From contig JBJMSU010000172.1 in assembly GCA_045801465.1 (NCBI GenBank), forward strand, positions 1-64,000: a DNA stretch of 64,000 bases, read 5' to 3'. The DNA comes from DATFWC01 sp045801465 (GTDB taxonomy: Bacteria; Pseudomonadota; Alphaproteobacteria; Rhizobiales; Xanthobacteraceae). The notes below the pieces were generated by a model. It saw only the letters and a program-made list of their open reading frames with translations. It was not told where the DNA came from and ran no database searches. Shown in pieces: positions 35,395 through 44,837 of the stretch. The stretch's first letter is position 1. Every line of letters begins with the position of its first letter. Both the position numbers and the translations under genes were made by a program.

Positions 35395-35506
35395 AGCTCG
35401 GAAAAAACCCCTCGGCTCAAGCGGTTCTAACATGGACCCCGTGCGGGTGCCATTGTCTGTCGCCGCCTGGTGCTCATTTCTCAGTCGAGCTTGCCCCAAT
35501 TAGCGT

Positions 35507-37024
35507 TCAAGGCCGCCGTTCGTCATAGTATTGGGCAAAGATCTGCATGAAGGCCTCGATGAGGCTTCCTTTTTCCGACCGCTGCTTTGCCTGCCACCGC
35601 GCCACGTAGGCATCCCAGAGCCTCGCCTTGCGCGAACCCACAACGGCCGCGATCCCGCGGTCGGCTTCGGTATCCTTGTCGATGGTCTGCGGATCGAGCT
35701 CGGCCAAGAGCGTGGTGAGCGCGTGTTGCATGGCCGAATACGTCTTCACCTGATGCGTCTTGATGTCCTCGAAACCCTGCAGCAACGCCTGCTGCGCATC
35801 GAGGTAGCTGCGGGTCGACGGCCCGAACATGACCCGCAGCGCCTCCTCGGCCGAGGGTGAGAATTTCAGCGGGTTGTTGTCGGTGGCCTGGATGACGGTA
35901 TGGCTCGCGCTGCGGACCAGGCGCTTGGCCTGCACCCGCGCATTCAAGAGCTGCGACAGGTTGTCGACGACAAGCCGCAGCATCTGGCCAAGCTGCTCGG
36001 CGACGGCCTGCGGGTCCTTCTGGGTGAAGACCTGCTCCGAAACCCCGGCCGCGCGCGCCAGGGTGCGCACGAACTCGTCGATTTCGCGGCCCGTGAGCGC
36101 GGCTTGCGGCGCGCGAGACGGTGCTGCGGGAGTATGTTTTTCCTCCACTGCCTGGAGGGCAGGCCGGGCGGGCGGCTCGCGCCGGTCGGCCGTCCGCGGC
36201 GGCTGGTCCCACGCCGGCGCCGGCTCGCCAGCATCTGAGGCGGAGCGCTGCGGCGCCGGCGGTTGCTCCCACGATTGTGCCGGTGCGCGCGCGGCTACTG
36301 GCGGCCGCTGTGGCGCCGGCGGCGGTTGTGGCGCCGGCGGCGGCTGCCATGCCGGTGCCGGCTCGCTGCCAGCTGCCGCAGGACGGCGGGGCGCCGGGGT
36401 GGGCGGTGGCGGAGGGGGCTGCGGCGCCGGCGGCCTCTCTCCCCGCGCCCAGTCCATGTCCTCATGGGCCGCAGGGTCCCGGCGAACCTGGCCGGGCGGT
36501 TGCGGCGCAACCGAATTCTCGAACCTGTTCGGCACATCCGCCGCCCAATCGAGGAAGTCCGGCCGAACCGGAGCCAGGTCACGTGCCGCCCTGAGCTGTT
36601 TTGGATCGATGGGCGGCGCCGCGTCGCCGGGTACCGACCACAAATCCTGCTGGCCCGGCGAGGGCGGCACTGCGCCCTGGCCCGGGGCAGGAAGCGAAAC
36701 CTCCTCGCCCTCGACCGCCGCCGCGATGATGTAATGGCCGATGGTGAACCGGTCGCCGGTGCGCAGCCGACGCGGCGCCTGCATGCGGTGGGTTTCGGCA
36801 TTGAGGAATGTGCCGTTGGTCGACACGTCGTGCAGCCAGTAGCCGCCTTCCTTGTAGCGAATTTCGGCGTGCTTTCCGGAAATGTGCCGCGTCGGGTCCG
36901 GCAGGGTCCAATCGAGATGGCTGTCCCGGCCGATATCGATGCCCCGCTTGCCGGTGATGGTGACTTCGATGGGCCCGCCATCGGGCAGATTGGGCACATT
37001 CTCGATCTTGAGGTGGAGCGCCAT
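35507..37024 (-). CDS. tagH: T6SS-associated FHA domain protein TagH
   Basis: Phosphothreonine-recognition protein that relays the PpkA/PppA signal to the secretion apparatus. The N-terminal FHA domain (about 1-105) shows GIDIGRDSHLDW, ISGKHAEIRY and STNGTFLN, the Arg, Ser-x-x-His and Asn residues that bind phosphothreonine. A Pro/Ala/Gln-rich linker of about 170 residues contains several PAPQPPP-like stretches. The C-terminal 190 residues (FVRTLARAAGVSE, FSPSAEEALRVMFGP, RKARLWDAYVARW) match the TagH C-terminal domain. It precedes tssK by 274 bases and may have its own promoter. Confidence 0.92.
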   Translation of the reverse strand: MALHLKIENVPNLPDGGPIEVTITGKRGIDIGRDSHLDWTLPDPTRHISGKHAEIRYKEGGYWLHDVSTNGTFLNAETHRMQAPRRLRTGDRFTIGHYIIAAAVEGEEVSLPAPGQGAVPPSPGQQDLWSVPGDAAPPIDPKQLRAARDLAPVRPDFLDWAADVPNRFENSVAPQPPGQVRRDPAAHEDMDWARGERPPAPQPPPPPPTPAPRRPAAAGSEPAPAWQPPPAPQPPPAPQRPPVAARAPAQSWEQPPAPQRSASDAGEPAPAWDQPPRTADRREPPARPALQAVEEKHTPAAPSRAPQAALTGREIDEFVRTLARAAGVSEQVFTQKDPQAVAEQLGQMLRLVVDNLSQLLNARVQAKRLVRSASHTVIQATDNNPLKFSPSAEEALRVMFGPSTRSYLDAQQALLQGFEDIKTHQVKTYSAMQHALTTLLAELDPQTIDKDTEADRGIAAVVGSRKARLWDAYVARWQAKQRSEKGSLIEAFMQIFAQYYDERRP

Positions 37025-37255
37025 TCGTGATTCCGATCACATCCCAACAGGCAGACTTAAGCCGCCAGCGGGTAAATTTTCCCCTCTCTCCGGCAGATGC
37101 TTGCCGGCGGTCACCGTCCCTCCCGTGGGAGCCGCCCGACCGGCGCCCGAATTCACCCGGATTATCTCATGCTTAGCGTGTTTCGCCAGCCAAAATTGGT
37201 CAGGAGGGCGACGCATCTTCCTTAGCGTAAACGGTCTCAACTGCAGCAATCGTAT
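37025..37255. other. Intergenic region upstream of tagH
   Basis: No gene is supported in these 231 bases. They contain the presumptive tagH promoter, but I see no clear -35/-10 or sigma-54 pair. A double-hairpin repeat element follows immediately to the right. Confidence 0.3.
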
Positions 37256-37422
37256 CTAGTGCCCCGCTTCCGACGTTCGTGATACATGGCGGCCCCCTCT
37301 GACACGAACTTCGGACGCAAAAGGGCACTAGCAAGTCTATGATCCTAGTGCCGCTTTTCGATTTGAAGTTCCCGCACGAGTTTGCGGCAGGCGGTGTAGG
37401 AACTTCAAATCGGCGGCACTAG
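37256..37422. repeat. Double-hairpin intergenic repeat, copy 2 (inverted orientation)
   Basis: Same element as at 3632-3795, in the opposite orientation. The left block runs from CTAGTGCCCCGC to GGGCACTAG (hairpin B) and the right block from CTAGTGCCGC to GGCGGCACTAG (hairpin A, arms GATTTGAAGTTCC and GGAACTTCAAATC). Both blocks are therefore bounded by CTAG-containing ends. The linker GCAAGTCTATGATC is the complement of the linkers in the other copies. It separates tagH from the broken effector gene. Confidence 0.85.
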
Positions 37423-37532
37423 CGATCCGGCAGGCGGCTCCGGCATTCACCCCCCGTGCGTCCATGGAGCTGTCCGGTCATCCACCGGCCGAAGCCGCAC
37501 GCGGGCGGAGCGCGCGATGGACCGGTCGCACC

Positions 37533-38337
37533 TTATTGGTAGGTCCCGGGCGGCAGAGGTGATGGCGCCGCACCCTTTAGCTCGCTCATGAGATCGTCGA
37601 ACTCGGGTGAGTAGCACATGAGGAACGAGAGCGGAAACAGCTCGCGCAGCGGCCGAACGCCGGTCGCATCGGGTTTCAACGTTGCGGCCTTGATCGAGCC
37701 GTCCTTGTTCTTGAGGTAAGCCTGCAATTCAAAGTGCATCGAGTCCTTGGAGCCCTTGTATTCCTGTCCCCAGCGAAACCACGGGTTGGTCTTGAAGGCT
37801 TGCCTGATCGCCCAGACAAGGGCGAACGGCAGGCTTTGAATGCCTTTCTCGCGCCACGCCTTCAAGGTTCTCAGCTGCGGGTCTGTCTCTCGGTGCAGCT
37901 TGTGCACCAGTTGAAGATCAGGCTCGCTCGATGATCGCTTTCCCTTGTCTGGCTTTTTCCCGGTCCTCGGCGCTCGCGCCCGGCTTGCCGCCCGCGGCGA
38001 CCTCCCTCTGGATTTGCTCGTAAGCACCCAGGATCTTTTCAAGCCAGCTCTTGACCGCGTCGGACGCCCGCTGCGCGACCGCGTAAGTGTCTGCCGTCCG
38101 CGTGTACTCACCCCACGCCTTGGAAGACGTATCGAAGGCATATTGCGAGGCAAAGTCGAACGTGGACCCTGTCTCGCGTCGGACCACGTCGTTGAGCAGG
38201 GAGACCAACACCTTGCCCGGGAAGCGCGGATCTTATGAAGGCGCGAGCGTCCGCAGCCTTCAGCTCGATGGCCTGTCTCCGATCGTAGGTCGCTGCATCG
38301 CCATTGGCGGCCCCTCTCCGATTGCGAAAGCGGGCAT
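37533..38337 (-). pseudogene. Frameshifted T6SS effector-like gene with M15 peptidase-type C-terminus
   Basis: Coding-like sequence is split over frames. A possible start is ATG 38337 (MPAFAIGEGPPMA). A second frame reads TYDRRQAIELKAADARAFIR, the next (to 37918) reads VLVSLLNDVVRRETGSTFDF through KSWLEKILGAYEQIQREVA, and the last (37533 to about 37930) reads LVWAIRQAFKTNPWFRWGQE then KDSMHFELQAYL. The final stretch resembles the C-terminal zinc-ligand region (FRWGG...DPMHFEL) of M15 D-Ala-D-Ala or L-Ala-D-Glu peptidases; the upstream HxxxxxxD ligands are not visible. Its place behind vgrG and the adaptor-like gene suggests a peptidoglycan-targeting effector. At least two frameshifts are needed, either real or sequencing errors. 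Confidence 0.5.
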
Positions 38338-38367
38338 GGCTGGGTCAGTTGGGCGCGACAACTCGCT

Positions 38368-38925
38368 TCACTGCCTCTTGGCGGCTGTGGCGAGACGCAC
38401 CGCCTCGTCAAGGCAGCGCCTGAGCGCGTCCGTTCGCGCTTCGGGCGGGAGATGAGCTACCGCAGTCAGAATCGCTCCGCGCACGGCACGCGGGGTCTGC
38501 TCCGGCTGCACGGGCGCCCACGCGTCCGGACCCACGGGCAAGGTGTTGCCGGCATATCCCGCCGCACGGGCAACCAACGTTGCCGGCGATCGATAGTCGC
38601 TGCGGGTGCCGAGTTCCAGCGCAACGAGCCGACGCTCTTCTTCCGGGTCCTGCACCCATTCCTCGGCCGCGGCGAAGCATTCATTCTCTTCGGCGCTGCG
38701 CGGGGGCGCAATGCTGCGCACGGAGCGGCAGGCCCACCACACCGCCTCACGTCGCTGCAGGAGGTACGCGCAGACCCCGACCGCTTTGGCGACCTCGCCC
38801 TGATCGTAAAGCGAGCGCACGAAATCCAGGCACCGGTCGTCCGTCGGCTCGAGCTGAAGCTCCTCGCGCATCAAGGCGAAAGAGTCGAAAAGGTCGCGGG
38901 CGGTCTCAAATCGCAGATGCGGCAT
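38368..38925 (-). CDS. VgrG-linked small protein, DUF6931-like
   Basis: A 185-residue helical protein starting 14 bases after vgrG. It begins MPHLRFETARDLFDSF and contains AVWWACRSVRSIAPPRSAEE, CFAAAEEWVQDPEEERR and AAGYAGNTLPVGPDAWAPVQ. This pattern matches small proteins repeatedly encoded beside VgrG and effectors in proteobacterial T6SS loci, which I believe are grouped as DUF6931; the number is from memory. An adaptor or chaperone role for the downstream effector is inferred from order (vgrG, this gene, effector). Alanine- and arginine-rich, with no signal peptide. Confidence 0.65.
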   Translation of the reverse strand: MPHLRFETARDLFDSFALMREELQLEPTDDRCLDFVRSLYDQGEVAKAVGVCAYLLQRREAVWWACRSVRSIAPPRSAEENECFAAAEEWVQDPEEERRLVALELGTRSDYRSPATLVARAAGYAGNTLPVGPDAWAPVQPEQTPRAVRGAILTAVAHLPPEARTDALRRCLDEAVRLATAAKRQ

Positions 38926-38939
38926 ACCGGGCTTCCGGG

Positions 38940-40892
38940 CTAAGGCCTGCCGTTGACCAACGGCGCGGTGATCGTCGGTGCCACCTGAAGCGGGGCTGCG
39001 ATGTTGACCGCCCCGGCAGCCATGTTGATGGTCGATGAAACGAGGGATATCGAGGCCGGTGTCATGCTGATGATGCTCCCGCCGCAGATCAAGGTCAGGG
39101 ACGTCCCTGCGGTGATGGTGATGGTCGTGCCGGCGGTGGTCGTGTCGCTCGTGGTGATCGTCGTCGTGCGATTCATCCCGATGATCGACGTCTGGCTCAT
39201 CGCGATCTTCACGTTCTGGTTTCCGGTGGCGATCTTCAGGTCGTCATCGCCCTGCAGCAGCGTGGTCTTGCGGGAGTTGGGCCCTGCCGTCTGTCGCGTG
39301 AAGCGCTCGCCGATCTCGCGCACCTCGGTATCCAGAATGGTGAGCTTGTAGTCCTTCTGGGCGTGCAGATTGATCTCTTCGCCGAGCTTCTTGTCCTCGA
39401 ACATGACCTGGTTGTAGCCGCCGCCGCCCTTTGACGAATCCGACTTCACGCCGGACTGCGTCTTGTTGGCCGGCAGTTCATACGGATGCTTATTGTCGCC
39501 GTTGTACACCGCGCCGGTCACGAGCGGCCGGTCGGGATCGCCTTCGATGAACTCGACCACCACTTCCATGCCGACGCGCGGAATGAATTGGCCGCCCCAC
39601 TTCTTGCTCGCCCAGACTTCGGCGACGCGAATGCGGCACGATTGCTTCTTCTTTCGATCCCAGAAGAACTCGACCAGGATGCGGCCGTATTCATCGACGT
39701 CGATCTCCTCACCCTGCTTGCCGACCACCTTGGCGGTCTGAATGCCGTGGATGAGCGGCTTCGGCGTGACGATGGGAGCGCGGAAAACCTTGTTCTCCTT
39801 CGGCAGGAACTCGAAATTTCCCGAATAGTCCTCCTCCGCGGCCCCGCTGCCCGAACGGTAATGCTCGGCCACGTAGAGATGCGAACAGCGGACCACCAGG
39901 TAGTCCTTGTTCTCCGAGGTCTTGTGGTGGCCTTGGAGCTTGGTCGTGCCGCCCGGAAATAGATTCACCGCATTGCCGCCGGTATGCCGGCGCTCGTCCA
40001 ATGCCTGCTCCGCCTCCAGCACCACTTTGGCGTACTTCTCGCCATCGCTCTTCTTCTTGTACTTGCCCGGATAGTCGTAGAACTCCATGTCCGACTTGTT
40101 GTAGCGGGCAGTTCCCTTCTTGTCGGCCTTCAGGTCCGCATTGGGCGTGAGCTCGTAATAATCGTTGAGCTCGACCTTGCCGGTACGGAACCGGCGCTCG
40201 CTCACGACATGATAGATGTGCTGTCGATCACGCCGCTCGCTGTTGCCGAGCGCGATGAAATCGATCTGGCCAAGGCCCGGCACCGCCTGGTGCGACGACA
40301 TGGAATCGGCCATCACCAGCGTGTGCTTGTCGGACGTATGCTCGAAGAAATAGTAGATTCCGTGCTGTTCCATCAGCCGCGACACGAAGGCGAGATCGGT
40401 TTCGCGGTACTGCACGCAGTATTCGAGCTTCGGATAGTTCTCGTTCAGGCTGGCGCGAAAATCGTTGAAGCCGCGGTCGCGCCAAACCTCCTGGATGATC
40501 TCGGAAGCGGTCTTGTCCTGGAAGAACCGGCAATCGCTCGTCCGCGAGCAAAGCCACAGCCACGGCCGCAGAACCAGGCGGTACACGTGATGCTCTTGCC
40601 GCACCCCGGTCCACTGCGCCTCGACCGCGATGCCGTTGAAGTGACGTTCCTTGCCATACAGCTTGACCGTCACCGAGCAGGGGCGTCCGAGGATGGCATC
40701 GAGATCCACCTCCTTGGCGGCCAGCGCCTCGATGCGATATTCGAACAATTCGCTGAGACCCTCGGTGGCATCGAAACGCACGAGGACGAGCACGTCCTTG
40801 CCGAGCGGCGTGCGCAGTTCGGCGAACCGGGTATCCTGCTTGAGCATGGCATCCATGTGAACTACCGGTGCGTTGGGGTTGTCGTCCTTCAA
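38940..40892 (-). CDS. vgrG: T6SS spike protein VgrG
   Basis: Trimeric spike (gp27-gp5 fold) that tips the Hcp tube and carries effectors. The 650 residues show the gp27-like part (LFEYRIEALAAKEVDLDAIL, YCVQYRETDLAFVSRLMEQHGIYYFF), the gp5 OB fold (EYGRILVEFFWDRKKKQSCR, WGGQFIPRVGMEVVVEF, GDPDRPLVTGAVYN) and a C-terminal beta-helix with Thr-rich repeats (TTTITTSDTTTAGTTITITA). There is no extra C-terminal effector domain. Methionines at 1, 13 and 16 are all possible starts. It heads the leftward arm and is divergent from tssA. Confidence 0.95.
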   Translation of the reverse strand: MKDDNPNAPVVHMDAMLKQDTRFAELRTPLGKDVLVLVRFDATEGLSELFEYRIEALAAKEVDLDAILGRPCSVTVKLYGKERHFNGIAVEAQWTGVRQEHHVYRLVLRPWLWLCSRTSDCRFFQDKTASEIIQEVWRDRGFNDFRASLNENYPKLEYCVQYRETDLAFVSRLMEQHGIYYFFEHTSDKHTLVMADSMSSHQAVPGLGQIDFIALGNSERRDRQHIYHVVSERRFRTGKVELNDYYELTPNADLKADKKGTARYNKSDMEFYDYPGKYKKKSDGEKYAKVVLEAEQALDERRHTGGNAVNLFPGGTTKLQGHHKTSENKDYLVVRCSHLYVAEHYRSGSGAAEEDYSGNFEFLPKENKVFRAPIVTPKPLIHGIQTAKVVGKQGEEIDVDEYGRILVEFFWDRKKKQSCRIRVAEVWASKKWGGQFIPRVGMEVVVEFIEGDPDRPLVTGAVYNGDNKHPYELPANKTQSGVKSDSSKGGGGYNQVMFEDKKLGEEINLHAQKDYKLTILDTEVREIGERFTRQTAGPNSRKTTLLQGDDDLKIATGNQNVKIAMSQTSIIGMNRTTTITTSDTTTAGTTITITAGTSLTLICGGSIISMTPASISLVSSTINMAAGAVNIAAPLQVAPTITAPLVNGRP

Positions 40893-41107
40893 GTACCCGA
40901 TTGCGTGTCGGCTGTTCGTCGCCGGAAACGCAGCCGGGGTTCAACCAGCGTGGTTTGGCTCAAGTCCTTGACGCTTCGAGCGGCAGCTTCGCGCGCCAGG
41001 TTCAAAGCCAAAATCATCCTGATTTCATCGCGTTGCTGCTCTGTCGTTGACGATATAGAAGGTGGCGGGCATAGTCGAGCCGTTCCGGCTGGAACAGGCA
41101 ATCGTGC
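40893..41107. promoter_or_regulatory. Divergent vgrG/tssA promoter region
   Basis: This 215-base gap is the only space between the two arms of the T6SS locus and must hold the promoters for vgrG (leftward) and tssA (rightward). I find no convincing sigma-54 (GG-N10-GC) site, no strong palindrome and no RNA gene. The ribosome site for tssA is weak (GGAACAGG region). Confidence 0.4.
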
Positions 41108-42415
41108 ATGGCTGAGTTTGATCTCGCAGCGCTGATCAGTCCGATATCGGAAGACGAGCCGTGCGGTCCGGATCTCGATCTGGCCGGCGATGCCGACTAC
41201 ATGAACTTCGTCGCCAAGGCCGAGAGCCTGCTTCCGAGTACCTTCTTCTCCGGTCCGGAAGGCCAGCCGTTCGATCGCAGCTCGATCGACTTCCCGGCCG
41301 AGTTCGCCGCGATGAAGCCTTTGCTGGCGGATACCCGCGACATCCGTCTGCTCGTCGTCCTGGCCAAGCTGTCGATTCTCAACCGCGATCTTGCCGGGTT
41401 CGACACCGCCATACGCGCGATCCGGGAGCTGTTGGATCAGCAGTGGGACGCGGTCCATCCGCGCGGCGAGGACGGCATGTTCGTCGCCCGGGCCGCCGCG
41501 CTCGAGACGCTCGACGACCTGCCGCCGGTGATTTTCCCGCTGCAATACACGCCGCTCGTTCGCCACCCGCGCCTCGGCGCCATCAGCTACCGCCACTACA
41601 TGATCGCCAGCGGCGAGGTGCAGGCGCGAGAAGGCGAGGAGACGCCCGATCTGACGGCGATCGAGAATGCGTTGATGGACGTGGAGCTCGCCGAGCTGGT
41701 CCAGGCGCTCGGCAGCATCGACTCGCTCCGCACCGCGCTCGCCGAGATCCGCAACGTGTGCGTCGACCGCGCGGGAATCGAACAGGCGCCGAAGCTGGAG
41801 CGCTTGCCCGGGCTGATCGACAGAATCCGGTCTCTCCTCAACGGCTTCGTGGTCAAGCGTGACCCGAGCGCGGCGCTCGCGGCCGCACCTGCGGGCGAGG
41901 GCGCCGAGGCGGGCGCAGCGGCGCCGGAACTGACCGGCGAGGTCCGCTCGCTGGCCGATGCCGCCGATGCGCTTGCCGCCATCGCCGACTACTTCGTCCG
42001 CAAGGAGCCCTCGAACCCGGCCCTGCTGCTCGTCCGCCAGGCCGAGCAGCTCATGGGCAAGTCGTTCGTCGAGGTGATGCAGATCCTCGTCCCCAGCCAC
42101 GTCGAGCAGGCGGCAATCTATATTGGCAAGGAGCAGACCCTGCAGCTGCCCATAGGCAGGCTCTCCGAGCTCGTTTCATCGTCGGGGGAATCGCCTGCCG
42201 CCAACGGAGGCGGCACCGATCAGCCGCCGCGCCGTCTCGAAGCCCACACGCGCGCCGATGCGGTTCGATTACTGGACCAAATCGGCGCGTTCTACCGGGC
42301 CGCCGAGCCGTCGAGTCCGCTGCCCTATCTCACCGATCGGGCGCGCGATCTGGCCGGTCGTGATTTCCTGAGTCTGCTCAAGCATGTCCTTCCTGCATTC
42401 AATTCGAGCAGTTGA
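41108..42415 (+). CDS. tssA: T6SS baseplate/sheath cap protein TssA
   Basis: TssA organises baseplate and tail polymerisation. The 435 residues begin with the ImpA N-terminal domain: LISPISEDEPCGPDL, then DIRLLVVLAKLSILNRDLAGF and QQWDAVHPRGEDG, with a C-terminal half containing RRLEAHTRADAVRLLDQIGAFYRAAEPSSPLPYL typical of the shorter TssA class. It opens the rightward arm. A 280-base gap then separates it from tssB. Confidence 0.93.
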   Translation: MAEFDLAALISPISEDEPCGPDLDLAGDADYMNFVAKAESLLPSTFFSGPEGQPFDRSSIDFPAEFAAMKPLLADTRDIRLLVVLAKLSILNRDLAGFDTAIRAIRELLDQQWDAVHPRGEDGMFVARAAALETLDDLPPVIFPLQYTPLVRHPRLGAISYRHYMIASGEVQAREGEETPDLTAIENALMDVELAELVQALGSIDSLRTALAEIRNVCVDRAGIEQAPKLERLPGLIDRIRSLLNGFVVKRDPSAALAAAPAGEGAEAGAAAPELTGEVRSLADAADALAAIADYFVRKEPSNPALLLVRQAEQLMGKSFVEVMQILVPSHVEQAAIYIGKEQTLQLPIGRLSELVSSSGESPAANGGGTDQPPRRLEAHTRADAVRLLDQIGAFYRAAEPSSPLPYLTDRARDLAGRDFLSLLKHVLPAFNSSS

Positions 42416-42695
42416 CGCATGTTCTGGCGAGCCCGCCGGGATTGTGATACAGGGTGTCACCCGTTCCTCGTAAAAAATATTTTTCACTTCAATGAACCGG
42501 GAGCGGATGTCCCCAGACTAAGAGCACTGGACATGCTTCGGGACAGCTAAAGCGTGCCGCTATCACTAACCAAAGTCTGCAACTATTGTGGACTTTCGTT
42601 GACGCGGCGGCAAATTTCATCTTCAATGCGCCTCAAAATCCACCCCATCGGCCTGCATACTGCCATGCCGAGAACGCAAGAAGGGAATCATCACC
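42416..42695. promoter_or_regulatory. tssA-tssB intergenic region
   Basis: A 280-base gap without a supported gene. It holds an imperfect 7-bp inverted repeat GTGATAC-AGG-GTGTCAC (42444-42460), then a symmetric A/T tract AAAAATATTTTT (about 42472-42484), both upstream of the tssB start at 42696, so a separate promoter for the sheath operon is likely. The A/T tract could instead be part of a tssA terminator, but no GC stem precedes it. Confidence 0.4.
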
Positions 42696-43235
42696 ATGGC
42701 TAGGGACAGCGGTCAGCGGTTCATCAAGCGCAATCGCCCGCCTCGCGTGCACATCACATATGAGGACCCGTACAACGCGGAACGGTTGATCGAGCTTCCC
42801 TTCGTCATGGGGGTGTTGGCCGATCTTTCCGGCAACGACTCGTCGGTCGAGAAGCCGGACGTCGACGAGCGGAAGTTCCTCGACATCGACATGGACAACT
42901 TCGAGAGCCGCATGGCGGCGATCGAGCCCGGCGTCACCTTCAGGGTCAAGAACAAGCTGGGCGAGGGCTCAGGCGAGGAGCTCGGCGTCAACCTGAAATT
43001 CAAGAAGATGGACGACTTCGGCCCTACCGCCGTCGCGCGGCAGGTGCCATCCCTGGCCAAGCTCCTGCAAGCGCGCGAACAGCTCGCCAACCTCTTGCGC
43101 TATATGGACGGCAAGGTGGCTGCCGAGGACCAGATCAAGAAATTGTTGGCCGATCCCCAGCTCATGGCTGCCCTCAAGGAGAGGGCGGCGCAAAAGGGCG
43201 ATGGGGACGAGCCTGAGGCCGAAGACAAAGCATAA
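42696..43235 (+). CDS. tssB: T6SS contractile sheath small subunit TssB (VipA)
   Basis: Together with TssC it builds the contractile sheath. The 179 residues contain the invariant RVHITYEDPYNAERLIELPFVMGVLADLSG start, FLDIDMDNFESRM and the C-terminal QVPSLAKLLQAREQLANLLRY helix. The length and acidic tail are normal for the family. It starts 15 bases upstream of tssC after its stop and is cotranscribed with it. Confidence 0.96.
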   Translation: MARDSGQRFIKRNRPPRVHITYEDPYNAERLIELPFVMGVLADLSGNDSSVEKPDVDERKFLDIDMDNFESRMAAIEPGVTFRVKNKLGEGSGEELGVNLKFKKMDDFGPTAVARQVPSLAKLLQAREQLANLLRYMDGKVAAEDQIKKLLADPQLMAALKERAAQKGDGDEPEAEDKA

Positions 43236-43250
43236 TCCTGGAGATCCTTC

Positions 43251-44753
43251 ATGGCGACAGAAACCGTATCAGAGCAGAGGGGCGGCGTCGTCGAGACGCG
43301 TGATCCCGACGAATTCGCAAACATCCTCAAGCAGAGTTTCAAGCCGCGCAGCGAGCGTGCCGCGACCGAGGTCGAGAACGCCGTTGCAACGCTGGTCCAG
43401 GAGGCGCTCGCCGACACGAGCGTCATCAAGGACCACGTGCTCGACACGATCGAAGAAATGATCGCGCGGCTCGATCAGAAGCTGACCGCGCAGGTCAACG
43501 AGATCCTGCATGCGCCCGTGTTCCAGGAGATCGAGAGCGCCTGGCGCGGCCTGCATCACCTCGTGTTCAACTCGGAGACCGATGCGCAGCTTAAGATCCG
43601 GGTGATGAACATCTCCAAAAACGAGCTGTATCGGAACCTGCGGCTTTATCCCGGCGCGCGCTGGGACCAGAGCCCGTTGTTCAAGAAGGTCTACGAGCAG
43701 GAGTTCGGCCAGCTCGGCGGCGAGCCGTACGGCTGCCTCATCGCCGACTACTACTTCAGCCACCTGCCGACCGACATCCAGCTGATGCGCGATCTCAGCA
43801 AGGTGGCGGCCGCCGCCCATTGCCCGATCTTTGCCGGCGCCGAGCCGACCCTGATGGGAATGGACAGCTGGACCGAGCTGATGAACCCGCGCGACCTCAG
43901 CAAGCTCTTCGACACGCCCGAATACGCGGCCTGGAAAGGGCTGCGTGACCAGGACGATTCGATCTATATGGGCTTGTGCATGCCGCGCGTGCTGGCCCGG
44001 GTGCCCTACGGCGCCAAGACCGAGCCGGTGGAGGAGTTCGCCTTCGAGGAGGACACCGACGCCCACAAGGGTGAGAAATACGGCTGGATGAACGCCTCCT
44101 ATGCGATGGCGGTCAACATCAATCGGGCCTTCAAGGAATACGGCTGGTGCACCCGCATCCGCGGCGTGCAGTCGGGCGGCGAGGTGGTCAACCTGCCCAC
44201 GCACACCTTCCCGACCGACGACGGCGGCGTGGACTTGAAGTGCCCGACCGAGATCGCCATCACCGATCGACGCGAGCACGAGCTGGCGAAGTCGGGGCTC
44301 ATCCCGATCATTCACCGCAAGAATACCGACAAGGCGGCGTTCATCGGCGCCCAGTCGATCTACAAGCCGCGCAAATACTTCGGCAAGGACGGCGTCGCCG
44401 CCACTGCCTCGGACAACCTCAAATCACGTCTGCCCTACATGTTCGCGGTGTCGCGCTTCGCCCACTATCTGAAATGCATGGTGCGCGACAAGATCGGCTC
44501 CACCAAGGAGAAGGACGAACTGCGCAAGTGGCTGCAGGAGTGGATCACCGAGTACGTCGACGGCAATCCGGAGACCTCGAGCGAGGAAACCAAGGCGCGC
44601 AGACCCCTGTCGGCCGCCTCGGTGGAGGTGTTCGAGAACGAGGAGAACCCCGGCTACTACATGGCCCGCTTCTACCTGCGTCCGCACTATCAGCTCGAGG
44701 CCATGGACATCGGGCTCAGCCTGGTGTCGCGACTGCCCTCCGCGGCGGCGTGA
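43251..44753 (+). CDS. tssC: T6SS contractile sheath large subunit TssC (VipB)
   Basis: Large sheath subunit, 500 residues. Conserved features include EIESAWRGLHHLVFNSETD, GGEPYGCLIADYYFSH, AAAHCPIFAGAEPTLMGM, WKGLRDQDDSIYMGLCMPRV and the C-terminal GYYMARFYLRPHYQLEAMDI. It follows tssB by 15 bases and precedes hcp by 84 bases. Confidence 0.97.
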   Translation: MATETVSEQRGGVVETRDPDEFANILKQSFKPRSERAATEVENAVATLVQEALADTSVIKDHVLDTIEEMIARLDQKLTAQVNEILHAPVFQEIESAWRGLHHLVFNSETDAQLKIRVMNISKNELYRNLRLYPGARWDQSPLFKKVYEQEFGQLGGEPYGCLIADYYFSHLPTDIQLMRDLSKVAAAAHCPIFAGAEPTLMGMDSWTELMNPRDLSKLFDTPEYAAWKGLRDQDDSIYMGLCMPRVLARVPYGAKTEPVEEFAFEEDTDAHKGEKYGWMNASYAMAVNINRAFKEYGWCTRIRGVQSGGEVVNLPTHTFPTDDGGVDLKCPTEIAITDRREHELAKSGLIPIIHRKNTDKAAFIGAQSIYKPRKYFGKDGVAATASDNLKSRLPYMFAVSRFAHYLKCMVRDKIGSTKEKDELRKWLQEWITEYVDGNPETSSEETKARRPLSAASVEVFENEENPGYYMARFYLRPHYQLEAMDIGLSLVSRLPSAAA

Positions 44754-44837
44754 ACCTTGCAGGCAGTGACTGCGACAAAGCTTCCGAAGTCTGGAGATGA
44801 GCTTCAGACTCAGCCATTCTAACGCACGAGGACAACC

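Noticed and set aside
35420..35460. Possible sigma-54 promoter (TGGCACCCGCACGGGG on the minus strand) before tssK
   Set aside because: The GG is not followed at the required 10-base spacing by GC, and no enhancer-binding protein gene is present.
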